From: Chromatiales bacterium
GTDB taxonomy: Bacteria; Pseudomonadota; Gammaproteobacteria; UBA6429
Length of the DNA stretch: 64,000 nt
Direction: 5' to 3'
Assembly (NCBI GenBank): GCA_027076405.1
Contig: JALTJN010000379.1
Span: 1 to 64,000, forward strand
Shown: positions 53,475-62,893 of the stretch, piece by piece
Layout of the letters: each line of letters opens with the position of its first letter
How positions within the stretch are numbered: the first letter of the stretch is position 1
Program-made: the position numbers and the translations under genes
The notes under the pieces: model-generated
The model's input: the letters and a program-made list of their open reading frames with translations, nothing else
Database searches by the model: none
What the model was told of the DNA's origin: nothing

Positions 53475-54028
53475 TATTGTTTGTCTTGGTAGGGTTGCCA
53501 TAAAACTTCACTGCCATTTTCATTGCGGGCAAGTACTCTGGCGACCACAAATAATAAATCAGACAAACGATTAAGGTAGCTGATAGTGTGGGGGCTCACT
53601 ACTTCATCTTTTGACAGTGTGACAACACGTCGTTCTGCACGACGACAGACTGTTCTGGCTAAATGGCAAGCCGATGTAGCATGACCGCCAGCAGGAAGTA
53701 TAAATTCTTTAAGATGAGGAAGATCTTCATTAAAGCCGTCTAATGTTTCTTCGAGATAATCAATATAGGAATCATCTAAAGCGGTATGGCCGGGAATGCA
53801 AAGTTCACCACCTAAATCAAACAGGTGATGTTGTATTTTATTAAAGCTAAGCGTTATTTCTTGCGGGATATCATGAGCGAGTATCATGCCAATAACACTA
53901 TTGAGTTCATCAACAGTGCCAAATGCCTCAACACGGATTTGATCTTTATCAACTCGGGTTCCATCGCCCAGCCCTGTTGTGCCTTTATCACCGGTACGTG
54001 TATAAACCTTGGATAAACGATGTCCCAT
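53474..54028 (-). CDS. pduO: cob(I)alamin adenosyltransferase, PduO type
   Basis: 184 residues. VYTRTGDKGTTGLGDG near the start and AERRVVTL, NRLSDLLFVVARV near the end are PduO signatures. It makes adenosylcobalamin, often for salvage. It is second after tonB in the riboswitch operon. Confidence 0.94.
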   Translation of the reverse strand: MGHRLSKVYTRTGDKGTTGLGDGTRVDKDQIRVEAFGTVDELNSVIGMILAHDIPQEITLSFNKIQHHLFDLGGELCIPGHTALDDSYIDYLEETLDGFNEDLPHLKEFILPAGGHATSACHLARTVCRRAERRVVTLSKDEVVSPHTISYLNRLSDLLFVVARVLARNENGSEVLWQPYQDKQ

Positions 54029-54039
54029 AATATTTCCTT

Positions 54040-54648
54040 TTAACTTTGAGTTAATTGATAGATCACAGGAAGACTTAAAGTAACATCATTTGCCAACCAT
54101 GATGATATTCCTGACAGATTTTTAATTTTTCGTATTGAAGCAATAGCTGCGTTATCTAAAATACTATAGCCGGAACTTTGGCTGATTTGTATATTTTCAA
54201 TATCACCATTTGCTCTAATTTGAAGAGAGACTAATACTTTCCCCTGCCAGTTACGTTTTTGTGCAAGCCGGGGATATATAAAATACTGGCGTAGTTCATT
54301 ATTAAGTACAGAAAGAACTCGGGCTTTTGATTGACTGGCCATTTTATCAGAAGGTTGTGGTAATGCTTTTTTCTGCTCTTTATGGGCAGCGTCTAATACT
54401 TCCGCTATCTTTGACGCGGAGGCGACTGTCGTTGTTTCTAATTTATGTTTTGTTTTAACAGGCGTTTTTTTATCTTGCTGTTTTTTTGCTTTAGTAATTT
54501 TATCTGACTTGTTTATTTTAACAGCCATTGCACTCCCTTCAGTAGCAGGGAGTGTAAGTGACATAGTACTATTTGTTACCATTGCCACACCGGTATGAAT
54601 TGCCAGAGAAGCTAGCAAAAACAAACCAAGTGGCGATGATATATTCAT
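54040..54648 (-). CDS. tonB: TonB-family energy transducer
   Basis: 202 residues. A short N-terminal membrane anchor, a Lys/Thr-rich middle, and a C-terminal domain with YPRLAQKRNWQGKVLVSLQI and SSGYSILDNAAIASI. It couples the proton gradient to BtuB. It is dedicated by position, 8 nt after btuB. Confidence 0.9.
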   Translation of the reverse strand: MNISSPLGLFLLASLAIHTGVAMVTNSTMSLTLPATEGSAMAVKINKSDKITKAKKQQDKKTPVKTKHKLETTTVASASKIAEVLDAAHKEQKKALPQPSDKMASQSKARVLSVLNNELRQYFIYPRLAQKRNWQGKVLVSLQIRANGDIENIQISQSSGYSILDNAAIASIRKIKNLSGISSWLANDVTLSLPVIYQLTQS

Positions 54649-54656
54649 TTTATTGA

Positions 54657-56459
54657 TTAGAACCCTTTATAAACAACAGTGATATAAGCACTCACACCGG
54701 GGTTGTTATAGTTCTTTACCGTCTGATATTGAGCATCAAATAAATTTTCTATCTTCCACTTGATGGACATTTTTTTTGAAACAGCATAACTTGCTCTTAA
54801 ATTTACCAGATTGTAGCCATCCAGTCGTTTCAGGTTTTTAGTATCGTCAAAGCGGTATCCTTGTGAAATAAAGCTAATACCTGTCATCCATTTTCCTGAT
54901 GTTTTATCCAGATCCAGACGTAGTGATCTTTGAGTGCGACGAGCTAGTATCTTGTCGGTATCAGTGTCTCTTGGATCAAGGAACGAAGCTTCAAGTTGAG
55001 TATTCCAGCCGGCAAACTTGGTATTTAAACTAAAATCAATACCTTTGATTTTAGTATTCCCGACATTGGTAACAGCATAAGTTGGTGCCGGGTAAACGAT
55101 TAAATTTGATATGTTATTTTGGTAAACACTCATATTCCATTTTGTTTTGGCATATTTACCGCGTAATTCAATTTCAAAAGATTCTGATTCTTCAGGTACG
55201 ATATTTGGATTACCTGAGCTTGGATAATACAAGTTATTAAATGTAGGTGCTTTAAAGCCAGTACCATAAGAACTGATGACTCGGAATTTATTTGTAAAAT
55301 TATGACCCCATGCAATATTACCGGTTAAGTGAGTTCCAAATGCCTGATTGTTATCATTACGGAAGGCAAGTTGTAAATCATTGTTTATTCCATTTAACTG
55401 GTGTTGTACAAATACGGCTGAATTATCACGAGATGTTTTATTGTAATTAGTGGTACTAACGACAGAATCATTTAAAAAATCAACACCAAGAGTTAATAAC
55501 TGGTTGTCTGATATAGTAATATCATTTTGCCATAATGCATTTGTTTTTGTGGTATTAAACCTTGAGACAAATTTTGCATTGGTAAAATTATCACTTTTAT
55601 CTTCACTTTGTGATGATGATATTGTCATGTTCCAGTTTGTTGCGACAGGCACATAATATTTTATCCCGGTTACCTGCTGAACAAACTCGGCTTTTTTGAT
55701 GTTAGATGCAGTAAATGAATCATCGTATTCATTAACTCCGTTTGTATGCTGGAAAGTAAAGTCCAGATATGATTTGTCAGTTATGGAATGCTTTACACTT
55801 AGGCCGATAGATGAACTGTTATAACCATCTAAATCCAAATCGCTGGTTTTAAGTGCATTAAAACCTTCGGTTTCAAATTGACTCGCTGAAATATTATAAC
55901 GGGTAGAATCAGATGAAGCAGAAATGTTGGCTGTTAATTTTTTGGTTTTATACGTTCCCGCACTGATAGCAATGTCTGCTGTTTCTTTTGCAGTTCCTTT
56001 TTTTGTAAATATCTGGATGACACCACCAATTGCATCGGAACCATATAATGACGCCCGTGGGCCACGTACAATTTCAATTCTTTCAATTAAATCAACGGGT
56101 ATATCCTGAATTGAGGGCGTGCCTAATGTAGCAGAACCAATACGGATACCATCAATTAAAAATAAAACATGACTGGAGTTTGTACCACGCATATATATGC
56201 TGGTTGATTTACCTATACCTCCACTGTTAGAAATATCTATTCCGCTAATAGCGGTTAATAACTCATGCAGATCATTAGGTTGTTTTTGAGCAATTTGTTT
56301 AGCAGTAATAACCGTGACTGATGCTAATGAGTCGTCGACAGTTTGAGCGGTACGTGTTGCTGTAACAATTATTGGTGATTGTTCTGCTGCTGTTGATATA
56401 GCAGGAAAACTGAATGCTGTTGATATAGCTGCTGCTAGAACAGGTTTAGTAAATTTCAT
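54657..56459 (-). CDS. btuB: TonB-dependent cobalamin receptor BtuB
   Basis: 600 residues. Signal peptide, TonB box PIIVTATRT, plug domain with IRIGSATLG, VDLIERIEIVRGPRASLYGSDAIGGVI in segments, then a 22-strand-type barrel ending in Phe. The cobalamin riboswitch upstream supports corrinoid as the substrate. First gene of an eight-gene minus-strand operon. Confidence 0.93.
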   Translation of the reverse strand: MKFTKPVLAAAISTAFSFPAISTAAEQSPIIVTATRTAQTVDDSLASVTVITAKQIAQKQPNDLHELLTAISGIDISNSGGIGKSTSIYMRGTNSSHVLFLIDGIRIGSATLGTPSIQDIPVDLIERIEIVRGPRASLYGSDAIGGVIQIFTKKGTAKETADIAISAGTYKTKKLTANISASSDSTRYNISASQFETEGFNALKTSDLDLDGYNSSSIGLSVKHSITDKSYLDFTFQHTNGVNEYDDSFTASNIKKAEFVQQVTGIKYYVPVATNWNMTISSSQSEDKSDNFTNAKFVSRFNTTKTNALWQNDITISDNQLLTLGVDFLNDSVVSTTNYNKTSRDNSAVFVQHQLNGINNDLQLAFRNDNNQAFGTHLTGNIAWGHNFTNKFRVISSYGTGFKAPTFNNLYYPSSGNPNIVPEESESFEIELRGKYAKTKWNMSVYQNNISNLIVYPAPTYAVTNVGNTKIKGIDFSLNTKFAGWNTQLEASFLDPRDTDTDKILARRTQRSLRLDLDKTSGKWMTGISFISQGYRFDDTKNLKRLDGYNLVNLRASYAVSKKMSIKWKIENLFDAQYQTVKNYNNPGVSAYITVVYKGF

Positions 56460-56569
56460 TTAAATCCCTCGAGTACTACGCACACCCGCGCGCTTAATTT
56501 TTATAATTTACAGAGGGAAATTTTACAGGGGGAAATGATGCATCCGCCTGTTATCGCCCTCCGCGATAC

Positions 56570-56800
56570 ACTACGATCACATCAGGCCGGTCTCCGGGCT
56601 TTCGAGTCATAAACAAACGGGCTGTTTATGGGGTGAATCGCCTTCCCATGTTATTCAACACAGTGGCAGGGATGATTCACTTTAACTCGACTACCGTTGC
56701 GGGGGCAGCGTCGGAATTAATTAGCAAAAAGCCTAATTGCACCGACTTCTCGTTTCACTTCACCAATATGGATATTGGCTCAGCACCTGAAGCAGTAAAA
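56570..56800 (-). promoter_or_regulatory. cobalamin (adenosylcobalamin) riboswitch
   Basis: Read on the minus strand, the region shows GGTGAAGTGAAACGAGAAG, then GCTGCCCCCGCAACGGTA, then the B12 box CCCTGCCACTGTG, then GGGAAGGCG and AGCCCGGAGACCGGCCTG. These are the ordered conserved blocks of the cobalamin riboswitch. It should shut off btuB and the genes after it when cobalamin is plentiful. Confidence 0.95.
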
Positions 56801-56995
56801 GTGGCGTGACTTTAGCGATCTTGTATCGGGCTGTCAAATAAGAATACACTTTAAAATAGCTGTTTTTTGTGAATTAGTAATGTATTTCAAATAGTTAGGT
56901 GGTTGTTCTAACGGTAAATATGTTCTTTTAAAAATGAGGTTGTAGACAGATTGGTCGCCCTGAAGAACCGACAACAATAGTAGATTTTGACATAC

Positions 56996-57025
56996 GTAGG
57001 TCGGCTCTTTAGGCCGACGCGGTGA
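56996..57025. repeat. GTAG-type REP hairpin
   Basis: GTAGGTCGGCTCTTTAGGCC continues as GACGCGGTGA. The hairpin is GTCGGCCT-like with the tail shared with the copy at 37246. It lies between the btuB riboswitch and btuD. Confidence 0.75.
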
Positions 57026-57038
57026 CAAGTTTACGGAA

Positions 57039-57800
57039 TTAATTCACAATAAACCGTCGCTGACCATTATGACTAATCTCTCGCAAAGGATGCTGGTACA
57101 GCAGCGAGAGATTTTGTTCGGTTAAAATTTCTGCACAGGAGCCTTGTTGTGTTTGGCCATTGCCATATATTAACAAAGCATGATCGCAATATTGTGCTGC
57201 AAGATTAACATCATGCAAAACAAAAATATTTGCTTTATTCGGATTAGCGGAGCTTAATAATTTCATAACATCATGTTGATGGTGAATGTCTAAATGATTC
57301 ACTGGCTCATCAAGTAAACGAACCGGGGTTTGTTGAACCAGCAAGGTGGCTAATGCGACACGTTGTCGCTCACCGCCGGATAAGGTGAGAATAGAACGTG
57401 TTGCAAATTCACTTAAGCCAACACTCGCTAAAGCATCTTGTGCAATTCTATAATCATCATCAGATTCCCATTGCCAGCTATTAAGATGCGGGTGTCGCCC
57501 AATGAGTACGGCCTCTAAAACACTGCCTGGAAAATGATCTTCCTGATGCTGTAAAAGTATACTGAGTTGCCGGGCGATTTCTTTTCGTGGCAACTGAAGA
57601 AGTGATTTTTCCTTTAACTGTATTTCACCGGATAAAGCCGGAATTAATCCTGCAAGTGTATGCAACAATGTTGTTTTACCACAGCCGTTCATGCCTAAAA
57701 CTGCCCAGTTTTCCCCGGCATTTACAGATAAATTTAAATCGTGACAAACTTGCGTATTAGCAATTTTAATATTTAAAGTTGTTGCACTTAAAAGACTCAT
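57039..57800 (-). CDS. btuD: cobalamin ABC transporter ATPase BtuD
   Basis: 253 residues. Walker A GMNGCGKTTLLHTLAG, signature LSGGERQRVALATLL, Walker B VRLLDEPVNHLDIH. FecE/BtuD type. It overlaps btuC by 4 nt. A heme or siderophore role is possible for the family, but the context favours cobalamin. Confidence 0.9.
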   Translation of the reverse strand: MSLLSATTLNIKIANTQVCHDLNLSVNAGENWAVLGMNGCGKTTLLHTLAGLIPALSGEIQLKEKSLLQLPRKEIARQLSILLQHQEDHFPGSVLEAVLIGRHPHLNSWQWESDDDYRIAQDALASVGLSEFATRSILTLSGGERQRVALATLLVQQTPVRLLDEPVNHLDIHHQHDVMKLLSSANPNKANIFVLHDVNLAAQYCDHALLIYGNGQTQQGSCAEILTEQNLSLLYQHPLREISHNGQRRFIVN

Positions 57801-58765
57801 TGTTTTGCGTCTCTTTGTAATAAAAATAAAAACAAGGGAATACCAATGAGAGCAGTAATAATGCCAACCGGGAGTTGTTGCGGTGCAATAATGGTTCTTG
57901 CGGCGGTGTCCGCTACTAACACTAAAATACCACCGCCAAGAGTTGCTGCCGGCAATAAAAAACGATGATCCGTTAGCCCGGTTAAACGAATTAAGTGCGG
58001 TACGATAAAACCAACGAAACCAATACTACCTGCCTGCACCACAGCTGCTGCCGTGAGCAGAGAAGCAAGAATATAAATTTTAATATGTAATTGTTTAAGG
58101 TTAATACCTAAGGTGGCTGCAAGTTTGTCACCACGTATTAAAATATTTAGTTGTGATGCCAATAGCATGCTTAATATCAAACCGGTGAATAAAGCTGTGA
58201 AAGCAAATGAAACCGAGTAGCTGTAGCTCAGATCTCCCATTAACCAAAATAACATGCCATGTATATTGTTGGCTGGCGAGATAGTTAATATTAAGCTGAT
58301 TGCCGCTCCCCAGCCTGCAGCAACCACCACGCCGGTTAGTAAAAGTCGGGTGGGTGTCCACGCGCCTTTTTGATGGGCAAGCACAAACACCAGAAACATG
58401 GCAATTAGCGCACCGACAAAAGCGAGTCCGGTTAAACCAAATGAGCTACTGAAGCCAAGTAACATGCCGATAAGGACGGCAGTTGCCGCGCCACCTGAAA
58501 CACCTAATATATAAGGATCGGCCAGTGGATTGCGAACAAGTACTTGCATTAAAGCTCCCGCTTGAGCAAGTAATGCGCCAGTGGCGAAAGCTGCTAATGT
58601 GCGAGGCAAACGAAGCTCGGTAATAATGAGTGATGCACCTTGTGAATGAGTTAGTGATAACCACACTGTTTGGAGTGAGGTGGGTACACTGCCAATAAAT
58701 AATGATCCAATAATGAGCAGTAAACTGGAAATGGCTAATAAAATGATAAAGGACAAAGGTCGCAT
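57797..58765 (-). CDS. btuC: cobalamin ABC transporter permease BtuC
   Basis: About 322 residues from the ATG at 58765 (the frame is open to 58855; the upstream part is less membrane-like but cannot be excluded). FecCD family with LRLPRTLAAFATGALLAQAG, RNPLADPYILGVSGGA and GFIVPHLIRL. About ten membrane spans. It is coupled to btuD; its binding protein is encoded elsewhere in the window. Confidence 0.88.
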   Translation of the reverse strand: MRPLSFIILLAISSLLLIIGSLFIGSVPTSLQTVWLSLTHSQGASLIITELRLPRTLAAFATGALLAQAGALMQVLVRNPLADPYILGVSGGAATAVLIGMLLGFSSSFGLTGLAFVGALIAMFLVFVLAHQKGAWTPTRLLLTGVVVAAGWGAAISLILTISPANNIHGMLFWLMGDLSYSYSVSFAFTALFTGLILSMLLASQLNILIRGDKLAATLGINLKQLHIKIYILASLLTAAAVVQAGSIGFVGFIVPHLIRLTGLTDHRFLLPAATLGGGILVLVADTAARTIIAPQQLPVGIITALIGIPLFLFLLQRDAKQ

Positions 58766-58875
58766 AAATAAAAATGGCCGAGATAGAATTAAAGTTGGAT
58801 TAAAGCACAATGTGACTTTATTACAAAGCATGATTGACGCACTATAAATAAGCAATTTAAATTTAGAAAATAGGC

Positions 58876-58902
58876 TAAATGTTTATTTTTAAAAGTCGAT
58901 AG
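58876..58902 (+). promoter_or_regulatory. sigma-28-like promoter before the Hpt gene
   Basis: TAAATGTT, 11 bp, GTCGATAG, against the FliA consensus TAAAGTTT-N11-GCCGATAA: two mismatches in each box with exact spacing. The predicted start lies a few bases before the ATG at 58911 and no ribosome site is visible, so the message would be nearly leaderless. Confidence 0.5.
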
Positions 58903-58910
58903 TAATAATT

Positions 58911-59654
58911 ATGAGTGACGTTTTAGACATCTTGGAAAATTTACGAGAGGGCTTTCTCGACGATTTGCCTGCCCGTATTAATTTAATCGAGCAAGAAGTG
59001 ATGGCCTCGAAAGAGACCGATACCGATGATGAATTATTTCGTATGGTACATAGCTTAAAAGGGAGTGCCGGTAGTTATAATTTTCATGTCATAACGAAAA
59101 TTGCCCATGATATGGAAGATGCCATGCTGACTTTAATGCAAAAAAATGTATTTGGGCAACCGTCAACCATAGATATTTTACTGAAGTTTATCGATATATT
59201 ACGCGATACCACAGACTCATTACGTGAGACAAAATCTGCACCAATGGATATTGATGATCGATTAATGGGATTACGAGCGATCGTATTTAGTGAAAGCTTA
59301 AAGGTATTGGTGGTAGAACCTTCTAAACTTTATGCAAGTCTGATTGAATATAGCTTACAAGGATTGTCGATTAACTTTACCTTTGTTGATAATGGCTTAC
59401 AGGCGCTTGATTACCTGCTGCTCAATAAATATGATCTCCTTATCTCTTCGCTTGAAAGTCCACGTTTAAATGGTGACGCATTGGTGGCCGCTTTACGTTT
59501 AGTGCACAATTTTAACAAGAAGATTAAAACCGTCCTTATTACTTCTCAGTCACGTGATAAAATTGTTAATCAGAACGATTTTAATGAGATTCTAGACCGG
59601 CAAACAGTAAAAGAAGGCCAGCTAAAGACTTTTGTTGAAAAATTAATAAGTTAG
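58911..59654 (+). CDS. Hpt domain fused to a degenerate receiver domain
   Basis: 247 residues. An N-terminal Hpt domain has the phosphoacceptor His47 in MVHSLKGSAGS. A C-terminal receiver-like domain (about 130-247) has VLVVEPSKLYASLIEYSL and YDLLISSLESPRLNG. The residue aligned with the phosphorylated Asp is Ser180, so this receiver should not be phosphorylated normally. It may act as a phosphorelay partner or binding platform for chemotaxis or other kinases. It begins the ParA/chemoreceptor group. Confidence 0.82.
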   Translation: MSDVLDILENLREGFLDDLPARINLIEQEVMASKETDTDDELFRMVHSLKGSAGSYNFHVITKIAHDMEDAMLTLMQKNVFGQPSTIDILLKFIDILRDTTDSLRETKSAPMDIDDRLMGLRAIVFSESLKVLVVEPSKLYASLIEYSLQGLSINFTFVDNGLQALDYLLLNKYDLLISSLESPRLNGDALVAALRLVHNFNKKIKTVLITSQSRDKIVNQNDFNEILDRQTVKEGQLKTFVEKLIS

Positions 59655-59909
59655 TGCCCACTTCGAAATATATCACGCCAAACAAATGTTTTAAGTTATA
59701 AAAGCAAGTAAATACAGTTACTTATAACACTTAATTTAGTTGTAACATTAACTTTTGTCTAAAAATAGACTAAACTGTGAGATGCGGCGCATAAATAAAC
59801 TCGGTTAAAGGGAGCAATGTGGCCGGTATTAACTAAACTGTAATAGCATTTGTTGTTGTTCACGGTTTGTTAGTAGACACTTAATTGTTTTCCCCATGGA
59901 TAGGTTGTT

Positions 59910-60596
59910 ATGCAGAAAATACTTGTGATTAATTCAAAAGGTGGTTGTGGTAAAACCACAATGGCGACTAATCTCGCCAGTTATTTTGTCACACAAGATT
60001 TAACGACAGCATTACTCGATTTTGATCCTCAGGGCTCAAGTATTCGCTGGTTAAGCCAGCGCCCGAAATCGGGACCGGCTATTTATGGCGTTCATGTGGC
60101 GAGTCGCAAAAATAATACAGGTATCACCCGCTCATTCCAGATGCGGGTTCCCCCTGAAACACAACGAATGATTATTGATGCGCCGGCTGGTATTACCGGG
60201 CATGAGTTAAGAGATTTAATTCGTTATGTTGATACCATTATTATTCCTGTTTTGCCTTCTTCGATAGATATTCATGCTGTTACCCGCTTTATAGAAGAAT
60301 TATTAGTGGTGGGTAAAGTTCGGCAAATGGGATTGAATGTTGCTGTCGTTGCAAACAGGGCAAAGAAAAATACGCTGACATATAAATCTCTTGAACGTTT
60401 TTTGAAAACTTTAAAACTGCCTTTTATAACAACTCTCCGGGATACTCAAAACTATGTCCATGCTGCCGAGCGTGGTATTGGTATTCATGAAATGTGGGAC
60501 AAACGAACAGAAAGTGACAAAGCGCAATGGCGACCACTCACACGTTGGTTAGAAGATGTTAATCCGGTCAAAACAAAGCGAAAAATTGTACATTAG
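59910..60596 (+). CDS. ParA-family ATPase next to a chemoreceptor
   Basis: 228 residues. Deviant Walker A KGGCGKTT (residues 10-17) with the signature lysine, LDFDPQGSS and MIIDAPAGITGHEL. No ParB is adjacent. Related ATPases position chemotaxis arrays or pili at poles (ParC-like). The 255-bp gap before it carries several short inverted repeats, such as GTCTA-AAAA-TAGAC at 59757-59770, and no clear promoter. It resembles the ParA at 4253 only at family level. Confidence 0.85.
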   Translation: MQKILVINSKGGCGKTTMATNLASYFVTQDLTTALLDFDPQGSSIRWLSQRPKSGPAIYGVHVASRKNNTGITRSFQMRVPPETQRMIIDAPAGITGHELRDLIRYVDTIIIPVLPSSIDIHAVTRFIEELLVVGKVRQMGLNVAVVANRAKKNTLTYKSLERFLKTLKLPFITTLRDTQNYVHAAERGIGIHEMWDKRTESDKAQWRPLTRWLEDVNPVKTKRKIVH

Positions 60597-60713
60597 TATT
60601 TACCCCTAGTTTTTATCTTTTTTGTAATTGCTCTCCCCCAAATTATTACTATTTGTAAGTAAATTAAGCTAATTTTTGTCTGTTTTTGCCTTATATATGC
60701 AATAAAAAACCAT

Positions 60714-60740
60714 TAAAGTTTATTGTCTTTAGGACGATAA
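60714..60740 (+). promoter_or_regulatory. sigma-28 (FliA) promoter before the chemoreceptor gene
   Basis: TAAAGTTT (exact) followed by 11 bp and GACGATAA (one mismatch to GCCGATAA). It lies about 84 bp upstream of the ATG at 60824, inside a 227-bp gap. It implies control with the flagellar and chemotaxis regulon. Confidence 0.75.
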
Positions 60741-60823
60741 GCTTATTGTATAGTGCGTATGGCAACGTAAAACAGAATTAAACTTTAATATAATAAAAAC
60801 AGAGAAATTTTATAGTTTATTTT

Positions 60824-62038
60824 ATGGATAAAAATATTAACAAATCGAAATTCAGATTAAGTTCATTTATTGTTTTACCTGTGCTTGCAGGATTACTTTT
60901 AGTCGGACTCACTCTTTTTTTAGTCAATACACTCTGGATTAATGCTGTCATCATTATGAGTGTTACCATTATGTTAGGTTTAAAACTCGATGCACAACAA
61001 AGGAAGGCTGTCAGTAGTAGTGCTGAGATAAAGGTTGAAACACCTGCCGTAGTTAAAGCGGTAGGCAATGAAAATTTAATGCATGATATTTCTAATGTCA
61101 TTGTTCAGGTTATTGATGTTTCCAATCGTCAAATAGAAAATTCTCGTCTGCAAACGGAAGAAGCTATTACACAAATGTCATCGCGTTTTACTTCTTTAGT
61201 TGGTCGCTTAAATGGTGCCTTAGAAGCGGCGACATTATCGAATGCTGCTGTGCCTGCTACAGACGGTAGTGCCTCAACATTATTGGATAATGTTTTTATG
61301 AACAGTCGTGAACAGCTGTCGGGTGTCATTAGTAATCTTGCAGAAGCTCTGGTAAATCGAAAATCCTCTTTTGAACAATTAAAATTGCTTGCCGATGATA
61401 CTGTTGTACTAAAAAGCATGGCTGAAGGTGTAGAGAAAATAGCATCTCAAACTAATTTACTTGCCTTAAATGCTGCGATAGAAGCTGCCAGAGCCGGAGA
61501 GGTTGGTCGTGGTTTTGCTGTTGTTGCAGATGAGGTTCGCTCCTTGTCGGTACAGTCTGGTGAAACAGGGCGACAAATCACCGAAACAATAAATCACTTT
61601 ACTACCTCAGTAGCCAATACAATGGAGCAGGCCACCAAAGGAATGGAAAAAGATTTATTGTTAGAAGAAAAAGGTTCAAGCACCATTAAAACAGTATTAG
61701 AAAGCCTTGAATGGATGACAAAAGGCATGTCAGAGTCATCGGAAATTTTAAAAGGTGAAAGTTTAGAGATTGTAAAAGAAGTGAATGAAATTATTATGTC
61801 GTTACAGTTTCAGGACAGAACCAGTCAAATATTACTTCATGTTGTTGATGGTTTAAACGAATTACCCAATGCAATAAATCAACAAGTAGAAAGGGTGGTG
61901 AATGGTGAGATTAGCGGTTTAGATGTCAATGAAATATTAAGTACCTTAAAACTTAATTACACCACCGCAGAAGAAGTGTCATTACATGATAATGGCGTTG
62001 CGGTTAACTCACAGTCTGATGATATTGAGTTATTTTAA
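60824..62038 (+). CDS. methyl-accepting chemotaxis protein without a periplasmic sensor domain
   Basis: 404 residues. Two close N-terminal membrane spans (about 13-35 and 37-52) leave no room for a periplasmic ligand domain. The signalling tip carries [18 protein letters not shown] and [38 protein letters not shown] near residue 330 is a DUF-like tail often seen in such receptors. The signal is probably sensed inside the cell or membrane, or passed on by a partner. Confidence 0.9.
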   Translation: MDKNINKSKFRLSSFIVLPVLAGLLLVGLTLFLVNTLWINAVIIMSVTIMLGLKLDAQQRKAVSSSAEIKVETPAVVKAVGNENLMHDISNVIVQVIDVSNRQIENSRLQTEEAITQMSSRFTSLVGRLNGALEAATLSNAAVPATDGSASTLLDNVFMNSREQLSGVISNLAEALVNRKSSFEQLKLLADDTVVLKSMAEGVEKIASQTNLLALNAAIEAARAGEVGRGFAVVADEVRSLSVQSGETGRQITETINHFTTSVANTMEQATKGMEKDLLLEEKGSSTIKTVLESLEWMTKGMSESSEILKGESLEIVKEVNEIIMSLQFQDRTSQILLHVVDGLNELPNAINQQVERVVNGEISGLDVNEILSTLKLNYTTAEEVSLHDNGVAVNSQSDDIELF

Positions 62039-62051
62039 AATTAAACCAAAC

Positions 62052-62708
62052 CTAGTCTCTTAAACTCATAATTTTCCAGCCTTTCATTTCAGCGTGTGAA
62101 CGTAAAGTCTCATCGGGATCAACCGCAATCGGGGTAGTCACCATTTCCAGTAATGGCAGATCATTGTGTGAGTCACTGTAAAAACAACTGTTGGCTAAAT
62201 TCGCTCCGTTCTCTTTCAACCAGACTTTAAGACGTTCAACTTTACCTTCTCGAAAACACGGGACACCGGCAACTTTGCCAGAGTAGTGATTATCAATCAG
62301 CTCAGGTTCTGTCGCCAGGATATTTTCTATGCCTAGCTCTTGTGCAATAGGGGCAGTGATAAACAGGTTAGTCGCGGTGATGATTAATAGTGTGTCGCCA
62401 TTACTCGTGTGCTGTTGAATCAAGTTTCGGCTTTTTGTTGTAATTGCAGGGCGAATACACTCATCCATAAACTGCTGATGCAGTTGCATGAGCTCCGGCA
62501 TTTCCATCTGGCTCAGTGGTGCCAGACTAAATTCTAAAAATTCATAGATATCGAGCGTCCCTGACACATATTCATCATAAAAACGCTGGTTTTCTTTTTC
62601 ATAATACTCAGCATCAACCTGACCTTGTTGACACAAAAATTGCCCCCACATGTAATCACTATCACCATTGAGAAGGGTGTTATCTAAATCAAATATTGCG
62701 AGAGTCAC
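62052..62708 (-). CDS. HAD-superfamily phosphatase (HAD-IB, SerB-like)
   Basis: 218 residues. HAD motif I is IFDLDNTLLNGD, motif II TLLIITATN, and motif IV SDSHNDLPLLE. Its substrate is not established. It is next to rppH and ptsP as in Pseudomonas, where the same three genes are neighbours. Confidence 0.88.
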   Translation of the reverse strand: MTLAIFDLDNTLLNGDSDYMWGQFLCQQGQVDAEYYEKENQRFYDEYVSGTLDIYEFLEFSLAPLSQMEMPELMQLHQQFMDECIRPAITTKSRNLIQQHTSNGDTLLIITATNLFITAPIAQELGIENILATEPELIDNHYSGKVAGVPCFREGKVERLKVWLKENGANLANSCFYSDSHNDLPLLEMVTTPIAVDPDETLRSHAEMKGWKIMSLRD

Positions 62709-62893
62709 TGAATAAGCCTTTTTATGATGGTTGGAGACTAATTTTAACGTAAAAACGACATAAAAGGCATGTTAGTTATTGCTTATGCATGTAAATTATT
62801 GATAAATATATATTTATAGGTTTTTTTAATAGATTTGCCGATAGCAGGCGAACATGAAACAATCTAAAGGAATAAATGAAGAGAATTTTTTAA

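Larger units (their letters stand above)
56460..57038. other. 579-bp gap with the btuB leader, riboswitch and a REP hairpin
   Basis: No protein gene is supported. It holds the btuB leader and cobalamin riboswitch (56570-56800) and a REP hairpin at 56996-57025 with a degenerate partner near 56952. Confidence 0.75.

Noticed and set aside
56834..57028. A short minus-strand open frame upstream of the riboswitch
   Set aside because: It includes a REP hairpin, has no ribosome site or known motif, and lies in AT-rich non-coding sequence.
62837..62844. GCCGATAG before rppH, resembling a sigma-28 -10 box
   Set aside because: There is no TAAA-type -35 at the required 11-bp spacing.
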